Source: Novosphingobium resinovorum
GTDB lineage: Bacteria; Pseudomonadota; Alphaproteobacteria; Sphingomonadales; Sphingomonadaceae
NCBI RefSeq assembly: GCF_001742225.1
Contig: NZ_CP017075.1
Location: forward strand, 2,418,001-2,482,000
Length of the DNA stretch: 64,000 nt
Direction: 5' to 3'
Part shown: positions 15,816 through 24,275 of the stretch, in pieces
Numbering within the stretch: the stretch's first letter is position 1
Layout of the letters: each line of letters begins with the position of its first letter
Position numbers and translations under genes: made by a program
The notes under the pieces: generated by a model
Databases searched by the model: none
The model's input: only the letters and a program-made list of their open reading frames with translations
Told to the model about the DNA's origin: nothing

Positions 15816-18215
15816 ATGGCCACCCGCCCCATCGCGCCCGGTCGGCGTATCGCCAAGCCGGACTGGCGCGCCGTACTCAAGCGCTCGCTGCGCCGTGCCG
15901 GAGAGCTGTCCGGCGCGCTGGTGCTCTTTGCGGGCATGGTGTTCCTCGCCCTCGCGCTGGTGAGCTACCACCAGACCGACCCCTCCACCTCCACCGCCGC
16001 GGGCGGCGACGTGCAGAACTGGATGGGCGTGACCGGCGCCTGGACGGCCGAGCGCGCGCTGTTCCTGTTCGGTCCGGTTTCCGCGCTGTTCGTGCCTCTG
16101 CTCTACGTCTTCGGCCGCAAGCTGTGGTTGCTGGTAGAGGAGGACGACGGCGAGGTCGAGCATACCGACCAGCGCTGGTGGGTGCCGGTCGGGGTGCTGG
16201 CGCTGTCGATGCTGCTGATCGCCACGGTTCTCTCGCTATGGTTCACCAAGCCGGGCGGTACCCTACCCGCCTCGATGGGCGGCATTTCCGGGCTGCTGGG
16301 CGCCAAGGCGATCACCGCGCTGGCGGGCCTTGCGCCCGAGGCGGCGCATGGCGGGATCAAGTTCGCTCTGGCCGTGATCTGCCTCGGCCTCGGCCTCGTG
16401 CTGGCGGGCCGCGTCTTCGCCTTCGACTGGGCGCGCCTGCTGACCTTACCAGGCCGCATCGGCCGCCTCCCGATCAGCCTCCCGTCCGCCGAAGACCTGC
16501 CGTTCAAGCCCGGCAAGGAACGGGAGCCCAAGGCCGAGCGTGCGGACAAGCCGGAGAAGGCCGAAGCCCCGCTGCGCGCCGCCGAGATGCCTGCTGCTGC
16601 CTCTGCGCCTGCCCGCAAGGCACCCGAAATCAGCGCCCCCAAGGCCGCGCCGATCCCCGCGCAGTTCGGTTCGGACAGCCGCCAGAAGGACATGTTCGAC
16701 AAATACGAGTTGCCTAGCCTCGACCTCCTGGCCGACCCGGCACCGAACTCGCAGCCCAAGATCGACAAGCTCAGCCTAGAACGCAACGCCCGCCTACTGG
16801 AAACGGTGCTCGACGACTTCAACGTCAAGGGCGAGATCACCGCCGTGCGCACCGGCCCGGTCGTCACCATGTACGAACTGGAACCGGCGCCCGGTATCAA
16901 GGCCAGCCGCGTCATCGGTCTGGCGGACGACATCGCGCGCAATATGTCGGCGATCTCGGCCCGCGTGTCCTCGATCCCCGGCCGCACGGTCATGGGCATC
17001 GAGCTGCCCAACGCCAACCGCCAGATGGTCTCCTTCAAGGAGATGGTCGCCTCCGAAGCCTTCGCCCATCACAAGGGCATGCTGCCGATCATCCTGGGCA
17101 AGGACATCGCCGGCGAGCCGGTCGTCGCCGATCTGGCGACGATGCCGCACCTGCTCGTCGCGGGTACGACGGGTTCGGGCAAGTCGGTCGGTCTCAACGC
17201 CATCCTGCTGTCGCTGCTGTACCGCCTGACGCCTGCGCAGTGTCGCCTGATCCTCGTCGATCCCAAGGTTCTCGAACTCAAGAGCTACGACGACATCCCG
17301 CACCTGCTCTCGCCCGTGGTCACCGAACCGCCCAAGGCGATCCGCGCGCTCAAGTGGGCGGTCGAGGAAATGGAGCGCCGCTATCGCCAGATGAGCGAGA
17401 TTTCGGTCCGCAACCTCGCCAGCTTCAACGAGAAGGTCCGCACCGCCGCCGCCAAGGGCAAGCCGCTGGGCCGCCGCATCCAGATCGGCTTCGATCCCGA
17501 AACGGGCGAGGAACTCTACGAGGACCGCCAGCTCGACTATGAGGCGCTGCCGCAGATCGTCCTGATCGTCGACGAACTCGCCGACCTCATGGTCACCGTC
17601 GGCAAGGAAATCGAAGTTCTCATCCAGCGTCTCTCCCAGAAGAGCCGCGCGGCGGGCATCCACCTCATCATGGCGACGCAGCGTCCGTCGGTCGACGTCA
17701 TCACCGGCGTCATCAAGGCCAACCTGCCGACCCGCGTGTCCTTCGCCGTCACCAGCCGCATCGACAGCCGCACGATCCTTGGCGAACAGGGCGCGGAGCA
17801 GCTGCTGGGCAAGGGCGACATGCTCTACAAGCCCAGCTCCGACCCCATCAAGCGCGTCCATGGGCCCTTCGTCTCGGACGAAGAAGTCGAGCACGTCGCC
17901 ACGTACTGGCGCTCGCAGGGCAAGCCGGACTACGTGGACGCCGTCACCAACGAGCCCGAGGAAGGCAGCTTCGGCTTCGACGACCTCGACGCGACGGCCT
18001 CGGACCAGCCCGACGAGCGCAAGTACCGGCAGGTTTGCCAGTTGGTGTTCGAGAACCAGAAGGTCTCGGTATCGTGGCTGCAGCGCCAGATGGGCGTGGG
18101 CTACAACACCGCCGCCAAATGGGTCGAGCGCATGGAGCAGGACGGCTACGTCGGCCCCGCCAACCACGTCGGCCGCCGCGACATCTACCGTGACGAGAAC
18201 GGGAGCCCGCTTTGA
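15816..18215 (+). CDS. ftsK: DNA translocase FtsK
   Basis: This 799-residue protein anchors at the division septum and pumps DNA to resolve and segregate chromosome ends. The first 200 residues hold about four membrane helices. An alanine/proline/lysine-rich linker (about 225-300) follows. The motor has Walker A GTTGSGKS (about 450-457) and Walker B LIVDELADL (about 583). The C-terminal gamma winged helix (about 735-799, with VSWLQRQMGVGYNTAAKW) reads polarised KOPS-like sites. Length and domain order are normal for alphaproteobacteria. A small secreted-protein gene overlaps its stop codon. Confidence 0.97.
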   Translation: MATRPIAPGRRIAKPDWRAVLKRSLRRAGELSGALVLFAGMVFLALALVSYHQTDPSTSTAAGGDVQNWMGVTGAWTAERALFLFGPVSALFVPLLYVFGRKLWLLVEEDDGEVEHTDQRWWVPVGVLALSMLLIATVLSLWFTKPGGTLPASMGGISGLLGAKAITALAGLAPEAAHGGIKFALAVICLGLGLVLAGRVFAFDWARLLTLPGRIGRLPISLPSAEDLPFKPGKEREPKAERADKPEKAEAPLRAAEMPAAASAPARKAPEISAPKAAPIPAQFGSDSRQKDMFDKYELPSLDLLADPAPNSQPKIDKLSLERNARLLETVLDDFNVKGEITAVRTGPVVTMYELEPAPGIKASRVIGLADDIARNMSAISARVSSIPGRTVMGIELPNANRQMVSFKEMVASEAFAHHKGMLPIILGKDIAGEPVVADLATMPHLLVAGTTGSGKSVGLNAILLSLLYRLTPAQCRLILVDPKVLELKSYDDIPHLLSPVVTEPPKAIRALKWAVEEMERRYRQMSEISVRNLASFNEKVRTAAAKGKPLGRRIQIGFDPETGEELYEDRQLDYEALPQIVLIVDELADLMVTVGKEIEVLIQRLSQKSRAAGIHLIMATQRPSVDVITGVIKANLPTRVSFAVTSRIDSRTILGEQGAEQLLGKGDMLYKPSSDPIKRVHGPFVSDEEVEHVATYWRSQGKPDYVDAVTNEPEEGSFGFDDLDATASDQPDERKYRQVCQLVFENQKVSVSWLQRQMGVGYNTAAKWVERMEQDGYVGPANHVGRRDIYRDENGSPL

Positions 18216-18637
18216 GGCTCATCGTCGCGCTGGTGCTGGCCGGTGCCCCCGTGGTTTCCGTCGCGGCGACATCCACGCTCACCGCGACCTCGGGCAACTG
18301 GGTGCGCGTGTTCAAGCAGGAGGTCGAGACCGCCGTGGGCCGCAGCGTCCGCATCGACACGGCGAGTATGAGGGCGGGCGGTCTCGGCCGCACCTTCCGC
18401 GAACTGGATGTACTGACCAAGGCGCAAGGCCAGATGCCGCGCGGCACCATGCAGTTCATGCTGCGCAGCGTGAACTGCACCGCAGGAACCACGCGGGTGG
18501 AGCAATGGCAGGTGCTCAATCCGGGCGGCGCGCCGCTTGGCGGCTCGGCGACGCCGGGCGCGACGCAGCGGGTGCGCTGGGACAACGAGGACGGCCTGGT
18601 CATCCGCTACGTGTGCCAGGGGATACTGACCCGGTGA
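18212..18637 (+). CDS. Small secreted protein, possibly surface-adhesin E-like
   Basis: The 141-residue product has a signal peptide (cleavage near SVAA), then a single domain with WVRVFKQEVETAVGRSVRIDTASMR and two cysteines (VNCTAG, YVCQG). The pattern of a short W, a DTAS strand and spaced cysteines loosely resembles Adhesin_E proteins; this is a weak match. The start is a TTG whose last two bases are shared with the ftsK stop (TTGA), so translation is probably coupled to ftsK. No function is assigned. Confidence 0.6.
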   Translation: MRLIVALVLAGAPVVSVAATSTLTATSGNWVRVFKQEVETAVGRSVRIDTASMRAGGLGRTFRELDVLTKAQGQMPRGTMQFMLRSVNCTAGTTRVEQWQVLNPGGAPLGGSATPGATQRVRWDNEDGLVIRYVCQGILTR

Positions 18638-18643
18638 CGGTCG

Positions 18644-19633
18644 CTACTTGCGGGCGGCGAAAGCCGTACTGATCCGTATCGAGGTCTGCGGCGCAACCGG
18701 ATCGCTGACCTCGTTCTCGAATGCTCCCATCACTTCCTGCGCCGTGGCACCGGCGAAGTTGGCCTGAAACCGACTGTTTCTTCCGGCATCGCCGCCCAGC
18801 GTGTCGAGCACCCCGCGCGGCGGAAAAGGCGTGATCGTCATGCGCGAAAAGGTGACTTTCTCCCCGGTTCGATCGTTCGTACCTGAAAGGTCAAGATAGC
18901 AGGTAAAGGCGGTCGTCTGATAGTCGATCGAAAGGTGTATCGTACCCGTTATTGCATAGACATTGGAACTTCCCACGCCCCGGGCATTGCCGATTACCAG
19001 CCCTTCGTAGACCGCAGCGCCAGTCACGGTGGTCCGGTAAGCATCGAACGGAATACCGAATGCGAATGGCACGACGCCGTGCAGTGTCTCGCCAGTCGCG
19101 GTGTTCGTGTAGCTCGTCTGCCCCAGCGCGATCGACGAGAACTGCAAGGGCAAGCCGGGATTGCTCGTGCCCATTCGCAACTGCCGCACATTGAAGCTCA
19201 CGCCGTTGCTAGCCCCGGTATAGACCGCATAAGTCGCGTCCGACTGCCCGCTGGCCAGCGAGAGCGTGCCGCTTCCGATGCTCGGCATGCCATAATAGAG
19301 GAAGCCGGAAGCGCTGTAAGTGAAGCTGCCTCGTTGCGCGTCATAGGTGATCGGCGTGCCCGGGCCGAACACCGTGCTGTTGACCGCCGTGACCAGCCCG
19401 CTGCCGTTGCGCGCATAGCCGTTGTCACCCTCGTAGCCAGTCAACTGTGTCGATGCCGTCAGCGACAGCAATGTCGGTTCACCGCTTGCAGGTGGCGTCG
19501 GTGTCGGGCTTGGGCTGGACGTGGGGACTGACGTTGGCGTAGCCGATGGCGTAGACGATGAACCGTCCGATCCGCCGCACCCGGAAATCGCCAGACACAT
19601 GAGAGCAAACAGCGGCAATCGCCCGAATTTCAT
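18644..19633 (-). CDS. TbpB-like surface lipoprotein (transferrin-binding-protein-like beta-barrel)
   Basis: The 329-residue product has a signal peptide ending in the lipobox ISGC. It continues through a serine/threonine/proline linker (about residues 25-50) into a beta-rich domain. Near the end is the signature FQANFAGATAQEVMGAFE, close to the closing strand of the C-terminal eight-stranded barrel of TbpB/Slam-dependent lipoproteins. Family members bind host proteins or metal-carrying ligands at the cell surface, but environmental ones have unknown ligands. No TonB receptor or Slam gene is next to it. It converges with the ftsK-linked gene, leaving only 6 bp between stops. Confidence 0.7.
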   Translation of the reverse strand: MKFGRLPLFALMCLAISGCGGSDGSSSTPSATPTSVPTSSPSPTPTPPASGEPTLLSLTASTQLTGYEGDNGYARNGSGLVTAVNSTVFGPGTPITYDAQRGSFTYSASGFLYYGMPSIGSGTLSLASGQSDATYAVYTGASNGVSFNVRQLRMGTSNPGLPLQFSSIALGQTSYTNTATGETLHGVVPFAFGIPFDAYRTTVTGAAVYEGLVIGNARGVGSSNVYAITGTIHLSIDYQTTAFTCYLDLSGTNDRTGEKVTFSRMTITPFPPRGVLDTLGGDAGRNSRFQANFAGATAQEVMGAFENEVSDPVAPQTSIRISTAFAARK

Positions 19634-19816
19634 CTACACCCCCGGTTGCAGGTTCCCTGAGAGCTGGATCGGCCATGGCGACGCCCATGGCAAGATCAAA
19701 CCATAAGAAACATTATCTTTTCCAGCATTCATGCACCCCAAACCGAAGTGCAGCTTGGCCTCAGCGCACTACTTATCTAACTAGGTCCGTCCACCCAAGA
19801 ACCGCTGAAGGATTTC

Positions 19817-21574
19817 ATGGAACAACATGCCCAGGCATTCCTGCTGCGCGACGGATTTTTCCTGCTGGGAACCGCGCTCGGCTTCGTGCTGCTGTTCCGG
19901 CGGCTGGGGATCGGCGCCACGCTGGGGTTCCTGACCACCGGCGCGGTGCTGGGTCCCTATGTCCTGAACCTCGTCGGCGATCCCGAAAGCAAGATGGGCA
20001 TCGCCGAACTGGGCATCACCCTGCTGCTGTTCATCGTCGGGCTCGAACTCGCGCCAGCGCGCCTGTGGAAGATGCGGCACGAGATTTTCGGGCTCGGCTT
20101 GCTGCAGGTGGTGCTGTGCGGGCTGGCGGTTTCGGCCGTTATCTATTTCTTCACCGGCTTCAGCCTGCAGGCCTCGCTGGCGCTGGGTCTGCCGCTGGGG
20201 CTGTCGTCCACCGCGCAGGTGCTGCCGATGCTGCAGAGCGCCGGGCGCCTGCACACGCCGTTCGGCGAGCGATCCTTCGCGATCCTGTTGTTCCAGGACC
20301 TGTCGATCATCCCGCTGATCACCATCATCGCGGCAATGAACCGCAATCCGGCGCTGCCTTCCGGCCCGCCGGGATGGGTGCTGGGGCTGGAGACGGTCGC
20401 CGCCATCGTCGGCCTGATCCTCGCGGGGCGCTTCGTCATCCGGCCGCTGTTCGGCCTGATCGGCAACCTCGGCGAGCGCGAAATGTTCGTCTTCGCCGCG
20501 CTGTTCACGGTCATGGCCTCGGGCGCCTTGATGCAGGCGCTCGGCCTTTCGACCGCGCTTGGCGCCTTCATCGCAGGCGTCATGCTGGCGGATTCGCCCT
20601 ATCGCCACGAACTTGAGGCCGACGTCGAACCGTTCCGCGCGATCCTGCTGGGGCTGTTCTTCATGTCGGTGGGCATGATGCTGGACCTCTCGGCCATCGC
20701 CGAACGCCCCTTGTTCGTCATGGCGATGGCGCTCGCGCTGATCGCGGTGAAGGGCGGCATCATCTTCCTGCTCGGCCTCGCCTTCCGGATGGAGTGGCGC
20801 AGCGCCCTCGCGCTCGGCCTGCTGCTCAGTCAGGGGGGTGAATTCGCCTTCGTCCTGTTTGCGCAGGCCAGCAATGCGATGCTGGTGGATGCGCAGGCGA
20901 CCAGTCTGTTCAGCGCCATCGTCACTCTCTCGATGGTCACCACGCCGTTCCTGATGATGGCGACGCGCGGCATCCGCGAACGACCCGAGGGCAAGAAGGA
21001 AGTCCGCGAGGGCCCGCACGAGGACGGCGCCAACGCGATCGTCGTGGGCTATGGCCGCTTCGGGCAGACGGTGGCGCAGATGCTGATCGCCGCCGACATT
21101 CCGGTGACGATGATCGACACCGACATCGAGATGATCGACATCGCCCGGGACTTCGGCGCGCAAGTCTGGTTCGGTGACGGCACCCGCATCGACATGCTGC
21201 GGCAGGCGGGCGCGGCGGAGGCCGAACTGATCGTCTTCTGCATCGACGGCGACCAGTTGACCGAGCCGTTCCTGCAGGCCGTCCACCAGGCTTTCCCCAA
21301 TGCGCAAGTCCACGCCCGCGTGTTCGACCGCCGCGCGCTGGTGCGGCTGAAGGACGCGCCGATCGCCTCGATGGCGCGCGAGGTGATGGAATCGGCGGTG
21401 GTGCTGGCGCGCAAGGCGCTCAAGGGGCTGGACGTGGCGCTCGGCGACATCGATCGCGCCGAACAGATGTACCGCAAGAGCGACAAGGAACGCCTGACCG
21501 TGCAGTACGAAGGCGGCGACGTGCGTGCCGCGCGGGAGCACATCATCACGCAGCGGCCGAGGGACCGGCGGTAG
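19817..21574 (+). CDS. Kef-type cation/proton antiporter (CPA2) with RCK domain
   Basis: The 585-residue protein has about 12-13 membrane helices (residues 1-385) with the CPA2 features LLLFIVGLEL, FQDLSIIP and LSTALGAFIAGVMLADS. A TrkA-N/RCK regulatory domain follows (residues about 400-520) with the nucleotide fold IVVGYGRFGQTVAQ. It probably extrudes potassium in exchange for protons and protects against electrophiles or pH stress. No KefF/KefG ancillary flavoprotein is adjacent. The repeat D element lies just after the stop. Confidence 0.92.
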   Translation: MEQHAQAFLLRDGFFLLGTALGFVLLFRRLGIGATLGFLTTGAVLGPYVLNLVGDPESKMGIAELGITLLLFIVGLELAPARLWKMRHEIFGLGLLQVVLCGLAVSAVIYFFTGFSLQASLALGLPLGLSSTAQVLPMLQSAGRLHTPFGERSFAILLFQDLSIIPLITIIAAMNRNPALPSGPPGWVLGLETVAAIVGLILAGRFVIRPLFGLIGNLGEREMFVFAALFTVMASGALMQALGLSTALGAFIAGVMLADSPYRHELEADVEPFRAILLGLFFMSVGMMLDLSAIAERPLFVMAMALALIAVKGGIIFLLGLAFRMEWRSALALGLLLSQGGEFAFVLFAQASNAMLVDAQATSLFSAIVTLSMVTTPFLMMATRGIRERPEGKKEVREGPHEDGANAIVVGYGRFGQTVAQMLIAADIPVTMIDTDIEMIDIARDFGAQVWFGDGTRIDMLRQAGAAEAELIVFCIDGDQLTEPFLQAVHQAFPNAQVHARVFDRRALVRLKDAPIASMAREVMESAVVLARKALKGLDVALGDIDRAEQMYRKSDKERLTVQYEGGDVRAAREHIITQRPRDRR

Positions 21575-21580
21575 CTAGGT

Positions 21581-21662
21581 GTCGTCATTGCAAGCGCAGC
21601 GAAGCAATCCAGAGCAGTATCAAGCCGCCCTGGATTGCTTCGCTACGCTCGCGGGTGACGAA
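21581..21662. repeat. Intergenic palindromic repeat, family D (single copy)
   Basis: GTCGTCATTGCAAGCGCAGC and, after GAAGCAATCCAG, the inverted CTGGATTGCTTCGCTACGC and GGTGACG form an 80-bp imperfect palindrome. The 'attgcttcgctacgctcgc' type of repeat is widespread in proteobacterial genomes. It sits between two converging genes. Confidence 0.8.
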
Positions 21663-21668
21663 AGGTGG

Positions 21669-22058
21669 TCAGCCCACGAAAGGCGCCGCCACTTCCGGTG
21701 GCACACGCATCAGCCGGCCTGAGGCGATGTCGATCATCGCCCATGTCGTGCGGGCCGAGACGATCACCTTGCCCGCCGCGTTACGGAAATCCACCCGCCG
21801 GTCGAACCGCGCGCCGCTCGGTCCTTCGGGAATGAAGGTCTCGCCGGTCACGCTCTCGCCTTCGCGGATGTTGCCGCGGTAATCGATCTCGTGACGGGTG
21901 ACGAGCCAAGCGTACTTCTCCTGATGCTCAGGCGGGGCGACGGCGGCCCAGTGCGCGCCCGCCATCGCCTCCATCCACTGCACCCACACCGCATTGTTGA
22001 CGTGGCCCATCACATCGATGTGCTCGGGCAACGCGGTGAAGGTGAGCGTGAAGGTCAT
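21669..22058 (-). CDS. Acyl-CoA thioesterase (4-HBT hotdog family)
   Basis: The 129-residue protein has the 4-hydroxybenzoyl-CoA thioesterase pattern: DVMGHVNNAVWVQWMEAM near the N-terminus and ARTTWAMIDIASGRLMRVPPEV at the end. The asparagine pair follows the usual catalytic Asp position, where the sequence is DVMGHVNN. It hydrolyses acyl-CoA thioesters in the cytoplasm; the chain specificity is unknown. A repeat A element separates it from the upstream peptidase region. Confidence 0.88.
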   Translation of the reverse strand: MTFTLTFTALPEHIDVMGHVNNAVWVQWMEAMAGAHWAAVAPPEHQEKYAWLVTRHEIDYRGNIREGESVTGETFIPEGPSGARFDRRVDFRNAAGKVIVSARTTWAMIDIASGRLMRVPPEVAAPFVG

Positions 22059-22087
22059 AACGGATGAACTCGCTAGATCGGCGTGGG

Positions 22088-22160
22088 GGCTTCGACAAGC
22101 TCAGCCTGAGCGGGAATGGGAGGTTTGCGCCAGCCCCGCTCACCCTGAGCTTGTCGAAGG
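22088..22160. repeat. Intergenic palindromic repeat, family A (copy 2)
   Basis: GGCTTCGACAAGCTCAGCC on the left and CCCTGAGCTTGTCGAAGG on the right. It lies between the thioesterase start and the stop of the oligopeptidase, reaching to 1 bp from that stop. Confidence 0.88.
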
Positions 22161-22161
22161 G

Positions 22162-24225
22162 TCAGACGCCCAGCTGCCACAGGATGAAGGCGAACTCCTC
22201 CGCCGTTTCCTTCAGGCTCTCGAAGCGGCCCGACTTGCCGCCGTGGCCCGCGCCCATGTTGGTCTTGAGGATCAGTTCGTTGCCGTCGGTCTTCACCTCG
22301 CGCAGCTTCGCGACCCACTTCGCGGGCTCCCAGTAGGTTACGCGCGGGTCGTTGAGGCCCGCAGTCACCATCAGCGGCGGATAGGCCTGCGGCTTGACCT
22401 GATCGTAGGGGCTGTAGCTCAGGATCAGATCGAAGGCGGCCTTGTCCTCGATCGGGTTGCCCCATTCGGGCCACTCGCCCGGCGTCAGCGGCAGGGTGTC
22501 GTCGAGCATGGTGCTCAGCACATCCACGAAGGGCACGTGCGCCACCACCGCGCCGAACAGCTCGGGGTCGGAGTTGATGACCGCGCCCATCAGTTCACCG
22601 CCCGCCGAGCCGCCGGAGATGCTGATCCGGCCCGCTTCGGTGAAGCCGCGCTGGATCAGGCCCTTGGCGACATCGACGAAGTCGTTGAAGGTATTCTCGC
22701 GCCGCTCCAGCTTGCCCGCCTTGTACCACGCGCGGCCGAGGTCGTCACCGCCGCGGATATGCGCGATGGCATAGGCGAACCCGCGATCGACCAGGCTGAG
22801 GCGCGAGATCGAGAAGCCCGGATCGATGGCGATTCCGTAAGCGCCGTAGCCATAGAGGTGCAGCGGCCCGGCTCCCGTCCGGTCCTTGCGATAGACGATG
22901 GAAACGGGGATCGCGGTGCCGTCGCGCGCAGGTATCTCCAGCCGCTCGGTGGCATAGAGCGAAGCGTCGTAGCCCGAGGGAATTTCCTGGACCTTGAGCG
23001 TCTCGAGCGTGCGCGCCGCGACGTCGTAATCCATCACCGAAGACGGCGCGACCATCGACTCGTACGTCAGCCGCAGCGTCTCCATGTGCCATTCGGGGTT
23101 GTTGGACAGCCCCGCCGAGTAGCTCGCCTCGGGGAAGGCGATCGGCTCGATCCGCGCCGGATCGTCGTAGTAGCGCAGCTCGATCTGGTCGAGACCAGCG
23201 CGGCGCCCCTCGATCACGTAGAAATCGCGGAACAGATCGAAGCCCGTCAGGTAAAACTCGTCCGTGCCCTCGATCAGCGTCGTCCACTCGCCGGGGTTCG
23301 CCAGCGGCGCGGTGGCGAGGCGGAAGTTCTCGTGGGTGTCGTTGGTGTGGATGTAGAGCACGTCGCCGCGCTCATCGACATCGTATTCCACGCCCTTGAC
23401 GCGGGCCTTCACGAGAATCTGCTCGCCGAGCGGATCGTCGGCGAGGACCATGCGGCATTCGCTGGTCTCATGGTCGCTGGTGCCGATCAGCAGCCACTTC
23501 TCGTTCGAGGAGAGCGAGGAGCCGACGCGGAAACCTTCGTCGTCCTCGTGGTAAAGTTCGACGTCGTCTTCCACCGGCTGGCCCAGCCAGTGCAGGCGGG
23601 CATTGTCGGTACGCCATTGCTCGTTCGCCAGCGAGTAGACGAGGCCCTTGTCCTTCGCCACCCAGACCAGCGAGGACAGCGTGCCGGGGATCTCGTCCGG
23701 CAGCAGTTCGCCGGTGGTCAGATCCTTGATCCGCGCGGTGAAGCGCTCCGACCCGCTGTCGTCATACGCGTAAGCGAGCAAGCGCCCGTCCGTCGTCGTC
23801 GAGATCGCGCCGAGGCGGAAGTAGTCCTTGCCCTCGGCGAGCGCCACTTCGTCGAGCATCAGTTCGGGCTCGCCGCCCGCGACGGGTTTGCGCCACCACT
23901 TCTTGTATTCGGCGCCTTCCTCGAACTCGATCCAGTAGAGCCAGTCGCCATCCTTCTGCGGGACCGACGAATCGGCTTCCTTGATGCGGCCGCGCATTTC
24001 CTTGAACAGCGCGTCGATGCGGCCCTTGTGCTGGTCCATCTTCGATTCGAACCAGCGGTTCTCCGCCTCGAGATGGTCGAGGACCTCCTTGTCCTTCACC
24101 TCGGGATAGCCGGGATCGCGCAGCCAGGCGTAGTCGTCGCTGACGGTGACGCCGTGATGGGTGAAGGAATGCGGCTTCTTCGCCGCCTGCGGGGGACCGA
24201 TGAGGGTCGGGGTGGAATCTGCCAT
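22162..24225 (-). CDS. ptrB: S9 family peptidase, oligopeptidase B-like
   Basis: The 687-residue serine peptidase has an N-terminal seven-bladed propeller that filters peptides (about residues 75-400) and a C-terminal alpha/beta hydrolase. The nucleophile is in ISGGSAGGELM (about residue 537), acid and base residues are near LNDPRVTYWEPAKW and AGHGGKSGR. Oligopeptidase B cleaves short peptides after basic residues in the cytosol; no signal peptide is seen. ATG 24225 is preferred to 24234, nine bases upstream. It is divergent from an aminopeptidase P gene across about 50 bp, so the two peptidases may share regulation. Confidence 0.9.
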   Translation of the reverse strand: MADSTPTLIGPPQAAKKPHSFTHHGVTVSDDYAWLRDPGYPEVKDKEVLDHLEAENRWFESKMDQHKGRIDALFKEMRGRIKEADSSVPQKDGDWLYWIEFEEGAEYKKWWRKPVAGGEPELMLDEVALAEGKDYFRLGAISTTTDGRLLAYAYDDSGSERFTARIKDLTTGELLPDEIPGTLSSLVWVAKDKGLVYSLANEQWRTDNARLHWLGQPVEDDVELYHEDDEGFRVGSSLSSNEKWLLIGTSDHETSECRMVLADDPLGEQILVKARVKGVEYDVDERGDVLYIHTNDTHENFRLATAPLANPGEWTTLIEGTDEFYLTGFDLFRDFYVIEGRRAGLDQIELRYYDDPARIEPIAFPEASYSAGLSNNPEWHMETLRLTYESMVAPSSVMDYDVAARTLETLKVQEIPSGYDASLYATERLEIPARDGTAIPVSIVYRKDRTGAGPLHLYGYGAYGIAIDPGFSISRLSLVDRGFAYAIAHIRGGDDLGRAWYKAGKLERRENTFNDFVDVAKGLIQRGFTEAGRISISGGSAGGELMGAVINSDPELFGAVVAHVPFVDVLSTMLDDTLPLTPGEWPEWGNPIEDKAAFDLILSYSPYDQVKPQAYPPLMVTAGLNDPRVTYWEPAKWVAKLREVKTDGNELILKTNMGAGHGGKSGRFESLKETAEEFAFILWQLGV

Positions 24226-24275
24226 GCGCACCATCTATGATTGCTCAATACCCCCCGCAAGCCGGAACCCATGAC

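Noticed and set aside
21581..21662. tRNA or small RNA gene
   Set aside because: The palindrome matches a widespread intergenic repeat type, with no cloverleaf or promoter.
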